DNA of 64,000 nucleotides from Clostridiales bacterium. GTDB taxonomy: Bacteria > Bacillota > Clostridia > Christensenellales > Aristaeellaceae. The position numbers and the translations under genes were made by a program. The notes under the pieces were generated by a model, which worked only from the letters and a program-made list of their open reading frames with translations, did not search any database and was not told the origin of the DNA. This document shows, piece by piece, positions 57,393 to 64,000 of the stretch (the first letter of the stretch is position 1; each line of letters opens with the position of its first letter). Where the stretch lies: the NCBI GenBank assembly GCA_015056145.1, contig SVGY01000007.1:1-64000 (forward strand). The letters run 5' to 3'.

Positions 57393-58564
57393 TGAGCAGC
57401 CTGAAAGAACAGGACAAAGCATACGTTGCAGGTACATATGCCAGGTTTCCGGTAGAGATCCATTCCGGCAAGGGTTCCATTGTAAAGGATGAAACCGGTA
57501 AGGAATATATCGATATGGGCAGTGGTATCGGCGTAACAGCCTTCGGCATTGCAGATGATGCATGGCAGCAGGCCGTTGTGCAGCAGCTTGGCAAGGTGCA
57601 GCATATGTCCAATTTGTACTATACCTCGCCCTGTGCGGAACTGGCGCAGCTTCTCTGCCAGCGCACCGGCATGAAGAAGGTGTTTTTTGCCAACTCCGGT
57701 GCGGAAGCCAACGAGTGCGCCATAAAAGTGGCAAGAAAGTACGCAGCCCAGAAGAAGGGCCCGGAATATTCCACCATTATTACCCTGAAAAACAGCTTCC
57801 ACGGGCGGACCCTTACCACACTGGCCGCCACGGGACAGGAGCATTACCACGAACTGTTCCAGCCCCTGACCCCCGGCTTTGTGCATTGCGAAGCAGGTGA
57901 TCTCGCCGGGCTGGAAGCGCTGGTAAAGGAATACAAGGTGGCAGGCCTCCTCATGGAGGTGATCCAGGGCGAGGGCGGCGTGATTGCGCTGGATCCCGAT
58001 TTTGTAAAGGGCGCAGCAAAGCTGGCGCAGGAGTACGATTTCCTCCTGATGGTGGACGAGGTGCAGACGGGCAACGGCCGCACCGGTAAGCTCTATGGTT
58101 ACATGAACTACGGCATCCAGCCTGATGTGGTCACTACCGCCAAGGGTCTGGGCGGTGGACTGCCCATCGGTGCGGCCATTTTGGGAGAAAAGGCGCAGGA
58201 TGTACTGGGATTCGGTGACCATGGTTCCACCTACGGCGGCAACCCTGTATGCTGTGCTGGCGCTATCAGCGTTTTGAGCCGCATGGATGACGCTTTCCTT
58301 GCGGAAGTGGAAGCAAAGGGCAAGTGGATTTTTGAGACGCTTAAAGGTGCAAAGGGTATTTTGTCCGTCAGCGGCATGGGTCTGATGGTGGGCATTGAAA
58401 CCGTGGGCAATGCGGGCGAAATCGTTCGTGAATGCCTTAATAAGGGCGTATTGTGCCTGACTGCCAAGACTAAGGTGCGCCTGCTGCCTGCCCTGAACAT
58501 CCCTATGGATGTGCTGAAGAAGGCCGTGGAGATGGTGAAGGAAGTTTGCGCCGCGAAGGCGTGA
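57392..58564 (+). CDS. argD: Acetylornithine aminotransferase
   Basis: PLP enzyme (390 aa) converting acetylglutamate semialdehyde to acetylornithine. Motifs: FFANSGAEANECAIKVARKY, NSFHGRTLTTLAATGQ, LMVDEVQTGNGRTGKLYGY, the PLP Lys in TTAKGLGGGLPIGA, and HGSTYGGNPVCC. It starts by a one-base overlap with argB (TAATG). Last gene of the operon; argF/carAB are not here. Confidence 0.96.
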   Translation: MSSLKEQDKAYVAGTYARFPVEIHSGKGSIVKDETGKEYIDMGSGIGVTAFGIADDAWQQAVVQQLGKVQHMSNLYYTSPCAELAQLLCQRTGMKKVFFANSGAEANECAIKVARKYAAQKKGPEYSTIITLKNSFHGRTLTTLAATGQEHYHELFQPLTPGFVHCEAGDLAGLEALVKEYKVAGLLMEVIQGEGGVIALDPDFVKGAAKLAQEYDFLLMVDEVQTGNGRTGKLYGYMNYGIQPDVVTTAKGLGGGLPIGAAILGEKAQDVLGFGDHGSTYGGNPVCCAGAISVLSRMDDAFLAEVEAKGKWIFETLKGAKGILSVSGMGLMVGIETVGNAGEIVRECLNKGVLCLTAKTKVRLLPALNIPMDVLKKAVEMVKEVCAAKA

Positions 58565-58572
58565 CGTGTATA

Positions 58573-58607
58573 AAAAGGCCATCCGGTTTTTGCCGGATGG
58601 CCTTTGC
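58573..58607. terminator. Terminator of the arg operon
   Basis: AAGGCCATCCGG / CCGGATGGCCTT with a TTTTTG loop; flanked by A and T runs, so probably bidirectional. Confidence 0.85.
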
Positions 58608-58621
58608 CTGTTGAGTGTTTT

Positions 58622-59020
58622 TTAGTTGCTTCCCCAATATCCGGTGGATTTGGGCTGACGAATGCGGCTTACTTCCTGAACACGGACGGTACCCAGGCCA
58701 GTGATGCTTACCTGATACTTTTTTCCGGGAGTAACTTCCACCTTCGGTTTGCCGAAGCAGCCGCTCATTTTGACGGTGACGGTCATGGGTTCCTTGCATT
58801 CAAAGGAAATGGTGTCGCCCTGACGGCATTCGGCCAGCGTGTTCCCATATGCATCGAAAACAGCGCATTTGTTGTTGAAAATCTGACCGGACACGCAGTC
58901 AAAGCCCATTTCAACCATGTATGCATCGGCGGGTGCTGCGATGGGATTGCCGCATCTGGGGCAAGCGACTGCCTTGTCGGATACTTCGGTACCGCATTCG
59001 GGACAATTGATAAGAGCCAT
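58622..59020 (-). CDS. Zinc-ribbon protein of unknown function
   Basis: The protein (132 aa) has an N-terminal zinc ribbon with two CxxC pairs (LINCPECGTEVSDKAVACPR). A ~90-residue beta-rich domain follows (QGDTISFECKEPMTVTVKMS, VEVTPGKKYQVSITGLG). It has no membrane segment. The role is unknown. GAAAGAGAGG precedes the ATG. Confidence 0.75.
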   Translation of the reverse strand: MALINCPECGTEVSDKAVACPRCGNPIAAPADAYMVEMGFDCVSGQIFNNKCAVFDAYGNTLAECRQGDTISFECKEPMTVTVKMSGCFGKPKVEVTPGKKYQVSITGLGTVRVQEVSRIRQPKSTGYWGSN

Positions 59021-59197
59021 AGAAAGTACCTCTCTTTCGTAAATGGGTGTTTTTTTGTGTACAGTTAGCGTACTCGATTGCGTATATTATAAACCCGGCA
59101 CAACGGAAATGTCAACAGAAATTTCGCAGCTGAGTAACGTGGGCCGGTACATCCATTCTGGCGCTTTTCTGGGAAATATGGTAGACTGAATATATCA

Positions 59198-59773
59198 ATG
59201 AATAACACTGTCCCGAAAGGATTGAAGATTTTGCTTTTTTATCATGTGATATCGGACAAACCCAAGGCTTTGGGAGAATGTTTCCGGGTGGATGAAGAAC
59301 ATCCCAACGGTGTGTATGAACGGGTACAGGCTCAGATGGAAAACGTGCGGGACATTTATGCAAATCCCGAAAAATATAAGGATACTGAGTTGACACACAG
59401 CGTGGATGTGGCCCTGAGGGAACTGGCGCTGGAAAAAGTGCGGAAAGAAAGGTATCCGCAGTATCCTTCCCGCATGGCGGCGCTGTATGTATCAGGCACC
59501 TGCAAGGAAGCTGAGCAGTGGGCGGAGTATTTTGCAGGGCTGGGGCGGCCCACCTATGCTGTGGCAAAAATAGAAGTGGATGGAAAAGTTTTTTGCGGCG
59601 ATGCCTACAAATGCTTTGATGGCGGGGTTTCCGAGGAGGAGAACCTCCGTCAGGCGGAGATATACTGGCAAAACAACGAAAACGAAGACGGTTCGCCGCC
59701 CATTGTGGAAATACTGGTGGATGGTAATATCCGGATCGTTGAAATAATGAAGGAAATCAATGCCAATATCTGA
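59198..59773 (+). CDS. DUF2441-like protein
   Basis: The protein (191 aa) is cytoplasmic. The N-terminus (ILLFYHVISDKPKALGECFR, VDEEHPNGVYERVQ) resembles DUF2441 proteins, an uncharacterised family; I recognise it from memory only. There is an acidic middle and a YAVAKIEVDGKVFCGDAY segment. The ribosome binding site is weak. Confidence 0.55.
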   Translation: MNNTVPKGLKILLFYHVISDKPKALGECFRVDEEHPNGVYERVQAQMENVRDIYANPEKYKDTELTHSVDVALRELALEKVRKERYPQYPSRMAALYVSGTCKEAEQWAEYFAGLGRPTYAVAKIEVDGKVFCGDAYKCFDGGVSEEENLRQAEIYWQNNENEDGSPPIVEILVDGNIRIVEIMKEINANI

Positions 59774-59799
59774 AAAGGCGTTTTCTTCGGAAATAAAAA

Positions 59800-59830
59800 A
59801 CCGCTGCATGGCGCAAAACCATGCAGCGGT
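59800..59830. terminator. First copy of a duplicated 31-base terminator hairpin
   Basis: The arms ACCGCTGCATGG and CCATGCAGCGGT form a perfect 12-bp stem. The identical 31 bases recur at 59995-60025. Lies between convergent genes. Confidence 0.75.
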
Positions 59831-59994
59831 CAGCTTGTCGAAAAACCTCATTCTTGTCAGTCAAAGCCGCAAATCTTGCACCTTTGGTGCTCGCTGTGCT
59901 TTCTTGAAAGTGCTGCGGCACAAGGAATGTGGGCTCTGCCCACACCCGGCAGGGGGATGATCCCCCTGCACCCTGCGCATTTTTTGACAGCCAG
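59831..59994 (-). mobile_element. 164-bp interspersed repeat element, copy 2
   Basis: Reverse-complement copy of 10112-10275 with only two mismatches. It is bounded on both sides by the same 31-base hairpin. In copy 1 the flanking duplication is a different 18-base hairpin, so only the 164 bases are shared between sites. Confidence 0.75.
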
Positions 59995-60030
59995 ACCGCT
60001 GCATGGCGCAAAACCATGCAGCGGTTTTTC
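59995..60030. terminator. Second copy of the duplicated terminator hairpin
   Basis: The 31-base hairpin again, followed by TTTTC. On the minus strand it terminates the DUF3048 gene. Confidence 0.75.
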
Positions 60031-60069
60031 TATGGGAACTGCGGCTAAGGTGTCAGCCCCGGTTCTGGC

Positions 60070-61284
60070 TTAGTTCAGGCCTTCCTGAGTGTAGCCGATG
60101 AGGCCCTCCACAGGGAAGTGGGCGATGTAGGTGCGGCCACGGGTCAGAACCAGCTCGTTGCCCTTGTCATCGAAGAATACGGTGGGGGAAGTTTCGCTTT
60201 CCCGTACCCAGTAGCCGGGAATGTAGCGGCCGCCGATGAAGATATCGGCATTGCCCTTGCCCACAGCCTGCATTACGGGCATGATCTTGTTGCCGTGTGC
60301 GTATTCGTAGGTAACACGCTGGATGATAACGTTGGAGAAGCTCATCTGCTCCATGTCATCCTCGTTGCGGTCCGCATCCATGTAGGTCATGTAGGGCACG
60401 GGGCCGCTGTAGCGCAGGTAGAGGTTGTCGTTCTCGTCGTAGTACAGGTGGGAGATCCATTCCTCATGGCCCCAGTCCATATGGATACCGTATGCGGTTT
60501 CATAGCCGCCGTCCAGATAGGCGCAGGTATCGGAGAACAGGAAGGGATGGGGTTCGGCGACGGTGGTTTCGGGAATGGTGTTGCGCAGGCCGATGACGTC
60601 GATATTTACGTTGTCGGCAGAGCTGATGCCGCTGATGCGGTACCAGAAATCGTTGTATTTGTTGGTGCCGGCCAGGTCGAACACAACGCCCTTCTCGGTG
60701 GCGCCAAGACGCTTGAACTCGGCGTGGATGTTGTTATCGTCCACTTCGGGACCGCCGTGGAATACAAGGCCGCCCATCCACTCTTCACGAAGCAGAACGT
60801 GGCCGATACGGGCGGAACGAACCGGGCCCAGGGTCTGGGGTTCGTCGTCGGCAAAGCTGTCGCTGATGACGAAGGTGATACGGGTCTGGCCGGTGCGGTA
60901 GAGGATGCCTTCGTAAACGATATCCGCATACTGGCCGCCCCAGGGAGCACGTTCGCCAACGCCGGCGGTAACGGTTTTCTTGGTCTTGCCGGTATCGGGA
61001 TCTTCATACTTTGTGGCGTAGCTGGGGTTGCTGATCTGCACCAGCATGGGCAGGTAAAGCAGCCCGTCCTTCAGGGGCTGGCCGGTGGTGGTGCTTTCGC
61101 CGGGAATAACGGGGTTCACTGCCAGATCCGCTTCGTTATAGGGAACTTCACGATCGGGAGTGTTCTGCAGGGTGGTCATGTTTTCAACTTCCATGGTGTA
61201 CTTTGCGCCCCTGTCATCGGCCAGAGCAGAGACCATGGAGGTCAGCATGGCGGCGATCAGCAGAACGGAAAGGAATTTCTTCAT
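60070..61284 (-). CDS. Secreted DUF3048 (YerB-like) protein
   Basis: The protein (404 aa) has a signal peptide (KKFLSVLLIAAMLTSMVSAL) and a DUF3048-type body with ADIVYEGILYRTGQTRITFV and the family hallmark TLGPVRSARIGHVLL. The C-terminal domain carries FIGGRYIPGYWVRESETSPT and LTRGRTYIAHFP. The family is related to bacillary YerB, an envelope lipoprotein of unclear function; here no lipobox Cys is seen. AAGGAGG precedes the ATG at 61284. The frame stays open upstream by chance for another ~700 codons. Confidence 0.85.
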   Translation of the reverse strand: MKKFLSVLLIAAMLTSMVSALADDRGAKYTMEVENMTTLQNTPDREVPYNEADLAVNPVIPGESTTTGQPLKDGLLYLPMLVQISNPSYATKYEDPDTGKTKKTVTAGVGERAPWGGQYADIVYEGILYRTGQTRITFVISDSFADDEPQTLGPVRSARIGHVLLREEWMGGLVFHGGPEVDDNNIHAEFKRLGATEKGVVFDLAGTNKYNDFWYRISGISSADNVNIDVIGLRNTIPETTVAEPHPFLFSDTCAYLDGGYETAYGIHMDWGHEEWISHLYYDENDNLYLRYSGPVPYMTYMDADRNEDDMEQMSFSNVIIQRVTYEYAHGNKIMPVMQAVGKGNADIFIGGRYIPGYWVRESETSPTVFFDDKGNELVLTRGRTYIAHFPVEGLIGYTQEGLN

Positions 61285-61344
61285 GGGATTGCCTCCTTCG
61301 GTATGCGCCCGGGCGGGCACACTTGAGTGTACAAAGATAAAAAA

Positions 61345-61373
61345 ATTATAGCATCTGCCCCGGAACGTGTCAA
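61345..61373 (-). promoter_or_regulatory. Consensus promoter of the DUF3048 gene
   Basis: Minus-strand TTGACA, exact 17-base spacer, TATAAT: a perfect match to the sigma-A consensus. Confidence 0.85.
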
Positions 61374-61458
61374 TGAAATAAGTACCCCACCGGCAGGGGG
61401 GAAAGAAAGTTTTTACATTGACCAAAAGGGCAAACTGTGGGTCTTCTGCCTGTTTTGC

Positions 61459-61487
61459 TTGACTTTGGACGGGAAACAGGGCATAAT
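61459..61487 (+). promoter_or_regulatory. Putative promoter of the DUF512 gene
   Basis: TTGACT, 17-base spacer, CATAAT, about 55 bases before the ATG at 61543. Confidence 0.6.
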
Positions 61488-61542
61488 GACAACGGCCTTT
61501 TTTATTTCTGGAAAGGCAAAACAAGGCAGAGGAGGGGGTACC

Positions 61543-62859
61543 ATGCATCATTTGATCACCGGTGTGGAACCGGATTCTGCTGCGCTCAGAGCAGGTTTTT
61601 GTGCAGGCGACCTCCTTGTAAATATCGACGGGCGGGAAATCATCGACGAGATTGATTATCAGGCTTTTATTGCATCGGCCCGGCTCACTGCGGAAATCCT
61701 CCGGGACGGAAAGCCTATGCGCATCCGGGTGCGCAAGGAGGAATATGAACCGCTGGGCCTTCATTTTGGCGAAAGCATGACCCTCTCGCCCCGTACCTGC
61801 CGCAACAAGTGCGTGTTCTGCTTCATCGACCAGATGCCGCCGAAGCTGCGAGAAACCTTGTATGTAAAGGATGACGACTGGCGCTATTCCCTCATGATGG
61901 GCAATTTTGTGACCCTGACCAATGTGGACGAAGCGGAGTTTCAGCGGATCATCGACCGTCACGCTTCGCCGCTGTACATCAGCGTGCACGCCACAGAGCC
62001 GGAACTGCGCTGCCGCATGATGAACAACCGCTTTGCAGGCAATATTATGGAAAGGTTGACACGGCTGAAGGAGGCGGGCATCCGCTTCCATTGCCAGATC
62101 GTGGTCTGCCCGGGCTGGAACGACGGGGAAATGCTGATGAAGACCCTGCGGGATCTGCGCTCGCTGGCACCTGCCGCCCAGACGGTGGCCATGGTGCCGG
62201 TGGGACTGACGAAATTCCGGGATGGCCTTGCTCCGCTCCGGCCCTTTACCGGGGAAGAGGCCCGGCAGCTTTTGCAGATGATCGTTCCCTTTCAGGAAGA
62301 ATGCCGCCGGGAACTGGGAACTACGTTTGCCTTCCCCAGCGACGAGTTTTTCTGCCTGGCAGGGGAAGAGATTCCGCCGGAAGAATGGTATGAGGATTTT
62401 CCCCAGATCGAAAACGGCGTGGGTCTGCTCCGCCGTATGGAAACGGAAATGGAGGATGCAGCCGCCTTCGACGATGAAGCGCCCTTCGCAGGAAGCTGCA
62501 AATGGGTGCTGCCTACCGGTGTAAGCGCAGCCCCTCACCTGAGACGGCTTATCGACCGCTTTGCGCCCCAGGGTGTCAAGGTGAAGGTACTGCCGGTACA
62601 GAACCGCTTTTTTGGCCAGACCGTTACCGTCACGGGGCTGCTTACCGGCGGGGATATCCTTGCGGCCCTGAAGGAGGCAGACCTGGGCGATGCGGAGGAG
62701 ATCCTCCTGTGCAAAGTGACCCTGCGCCACGAAGGCGACCTGTTCCTGGACGATATGTCCATCGATGAATTCCGGGAGAAAGCCCCGCTGCCGGTTCGCC
62801 TTGCAGATTGCGACGGGCAGGCACTGTACGATATTTTGAATGGTAGAAGCGGCGTTTGA
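61543..62859 (+). CDS. DUF512 radical-SAM-like iron-sulfur protein
   Basis: The protein (438 aa) has an N-terminal PDZ-like domain (LITGVEPDSAALRAGFCAGD, VNIDGREIIDEIDY). An iron-sulfur Cys motif C-x3-C-x2-C is at 86/90/93 (PRTCRNKCVFCFIDQMP). A TIM-barrel-like region and a C-terminal DUF512 domain follow (FFGQTVTVTGLLTGGDIL). The reaction is unknown. GGAGGGGG lies before the ATG at 61543. It is followed 21 bases later by der, an arrangement common in Clostridia. Confidence 0.9.
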   Translation: MHHLITGVEPDSAALRAGFCAGDLLVNIDGREIIDEIDYQAFIASARLTAEILRDGKPMRIRVRKEEYEPLGLHFGESMTLSPRTCRNKCVFCFIDQMPPKLRETLYVKDDDWRYSLMMGNFVTLTNVDEAEFQRIIDRHASPLYISVHATEPELRCRMMNNRFAGNIMERLTRLKEAGIRFHCQIVVCPGWNDGEMLMKTLRDLRSLAPAAQTVAMVPVGLTKFRDGLAPLRPFTGEEARQLLQMIVPFQEECRRELGTTFAFPSDEFFCLAGEEIPPEEWYEDFPQIENGVGLLRRMETEMEDAAAFDDEAPFAGSCKWVLPTGVSAAPHLRRLIDRFAPQGVKVKVLPVQNRFFGQTVTVTGLLTGGDILAALKEADLGDAEEILLCKVTLRHEGDLFLDDMSIDEFREKAPLPVRLADCDGQALYDILNGRSGV

Positions 62860-62880
62860 CCGACCGCAAAGGAGGAAATT

Positions 62881-64000
62881 ATGGCAAAGCCCCTTGTAGC
62901 CATTGTTGGACGGCCCAACGTTGGCAAATCCACTTTCTTTAATAAAATGGCCGGACGGCGTATTTCCATCGTGGAGGATATTCCCGGCGTGACCCGTGAC
63001 CGTGTGTACTGCGACGTGGAGTGGATGGGCCGCCGCTTCAGCATGGTGGACACAGGCGGCCTTGATATGCGCAGCGAGGATGTGCTGCTGAGCCAGATGC
63101 GCCGCCAGGCGGAGATCGCCATGGATACCGCTGATGTGATCTGCTTTTTCTGCGACGGGCGTACCGGCCTTACCCCGGATGATGAGGACATCTGCAACTA
63201 TCTGCGCAAGACCCACAAGCCGTTGATTCTTGTGGTGAACAAGATGGATCATGCCGGCCTGAACGATCAGCTGTACGAATACTACAATCTTGGCCTTGGC
63301 GAGCCTATGGCCATCAGCTCCACCAACATGCTGGGCCTTGGCGACCTGCTGGAAGCCATCGTCAACCAGCTGCCTCCGCCCGATGAGGATGAGCAGGAGG
63401 AAGAGGAGCATGTGATCCAGCTGGCGCTGGTAGGACGACCCAACGTGGGAAAGAGCTCCCTGTCCAACAAGCTGCTGGGTCAGGAGCGCACCATGGTCAG
63501 CGATATTCCCGGCACTACCCGTGATGCCATTGATACGCTGTTCGTGGATGAAGACGGCACCCGTTTCAATATCATCGATACCGCCGGCATGCGCAAGAAG
63601 AAAGCGGTGGAGGATGAAACGCTGGAGAGATACTCAGTACTGCGTTCCATTGCCGCCATTGATCGATGCGATGTGGCGCTGCTGCTCATTGATGCCCAGG
63701 TGGGCGTAACGGAGCAGGATACCAAGGTGGCAGGACTGATTCTCAATTCCGGCAAGGCTGTCATTGTGGTGGTGAACAAGTGGGACGCCATCGAGAAGGA
63801 CACCAACACCATGGAGAAAATGCGCAAAAAGATCCTGGAAGACCTGAAGTTCATGAGCTATGCTCCGGTACTGTTCCTTTCCGCACTGACGGGCCAGAGG
63901 GTCAATCAGGTGCTGGGCGCAGTGAAGGAAGCCTATGCACAGTATTCCAAGCGCATCCCTACCGGCGTGCTCAACGAGGCCCTGGCCGATGCCCAGATCA
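62881..64000 (+). CDS. der: GTPase Der (EngA), 3' end outside window
   Basis: First 373 codons of the double-GTPase needed for 50S ribosome assembly. G domain 1 has VAIVGRPNVGKSTFFNKM, DIPGVTRDRVY, DTGG and NKMD. G domain 2 has LALVGRPNVGKSSLSNKLLG, SDIPGTTRDAID, DTAGMRKK and NKWD. An acidic linker (PPPDEDEQEEEEHVIQ) joins them. The C-terminal KH domain is only beginning at the right edge. AAAGGAGG precedes the ATG. Confidence 0.97.
   Translation, partial: MAKPLVAIVGRPNVGKSTFFNKMAGRRISIVEDIPGVTRDRVYCDVEWMGRRFSMVDTGGLDMRSEDVLLSQMRRQAEIAMDTADVICFFCDGRTGLTPDDEDICNYLRKTHKPLILVVNKMDHAGLNDQLYEYYNLGLGEPMAISSTNMLGLGDLLEAIVNQLPPPDEDEQEEEEHVIQLALVGRPNVGKSSLSNKLLGQERTMVSDIPGTTRDAIDTLFVDEDGTRFNIIDTAGMRKKKAVEDETLERYSVLRSIAAIDRCDVALLLIDAQVGVTEQDTKVAGLILNSGKAVIVVVNKWDAIEKDTNTMEKMRKKILEDLKFMSYAPVLFLSALTGQRVNQVLGAVKEAYAQYSKRIPTGVLNEALADAQI

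Noticed and set aside
61285-63411. Upstream extension (~700 codons) of the DUF3048 frame on the minus strand
   Set aside because: The real start is the ATG at 61284, with a ribosome binding site, signal peptide and consensus promoter; the extension is antisense to the DUF512 gene and der.

Overview
The window looks like chromosome of a spore-forming anaerobic Firmicute of the class Clostridia. Evidence: sporulation genes spoIVB and spoIIGA-sigE, an oxygen-independent class III ribonucleotide reductase (NrdD), a glmU-like/pth/mfd cluster, a feoAB iron system, CCA-encoding tRNA genes, strong AGGAGG-type ribosome binding sites and sigma-A-type promoters. Base composition is fairly GC-rich. Two stretches are clearly more AT-rich: about 0.85-5.1 kb and about 10.3-12.7 kb. 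I cannot name genus or species.

Layout. 1-613: end of a response regulator cut by the left edge. 671-5349: a genomic island flanked by two ~180-bp direct repeats that include the 3' end of a tRNA-Leu gene. It carries a RES-domain protein, a WYL-regulator remnant, a type II restriction-modification system (C5 methyltransferase, PD-(D/E)XK nuclease, C protein with C-box operator) and two phage gene remnants. 5327-5997: a seven-tRNA operon (Pro-Glu-Met-Asp-Thr-Tyr-Leu, minus strand). 6335-10091: nrdD with putative NrdR boxes, then spoIVB. 10094-10293: a 164-bp interspersed element flanked by a duplicated terminator hairpin; its second copy lies at 59800-60025. 10434-13056: AT-rich patch with Rhs/YD-repeat remnants and secreted orphan proteins. 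13121-25141: SGNH hydrolase, ABC-F ATPase, a giant EAL/PAS/GGDEF protein, nitroreductase, GH97 glycosidase and a small unknown. 25194-34047: deoD, purR, GlmU-like acetyltransferase, pth, mfd, a small unknown and mtnN. 34152-36707: tRNA-Leu(TAA), a fused GNAT, an APH(3')-like kinase and a Nudix hydrolase. 36811-42404: murG, sigE, spoIIGA, a J-domain protein, murA and plsY. 42424-45082: the feoA-feoB-Cys-rich operon with repeated palindromic operators. 45153-54031: symporter, membrane XRE regulator, MATE, DegV, ECF-like sigma factor, secreted cyclophilin, CHAP-like protein, a 43-aa Asn/Gln-rich protein, an MBL-fold protein and a GNAT. 54264-58564: argC-argJ-argB-argD. 58622-64000: zinc-ribbon protein, DUF2441-like protein, DUF3048 protein, DUF512 radical-SAM protein and der (cut by the right edge).

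How the genes work together. spoIIGA and sigE are the protease/pro-sigma pair of the early mother cell, and spoIVB is the forespore signalling protease that later triggers sigma-K. murG, murA and the GlmU-like protein serve cell-wall precursor synthesis. argC-J-B-D make ornithine through the acetyl-recycling pathway. feoA, feoB and the Cys-rich protein import ferrous iron under an apparent DtxR-like operator. The most unusual signals are the terminator-flanked 164-bp element, the tRNA-Leu restriction-modification island and the Rhs cassette remnants.
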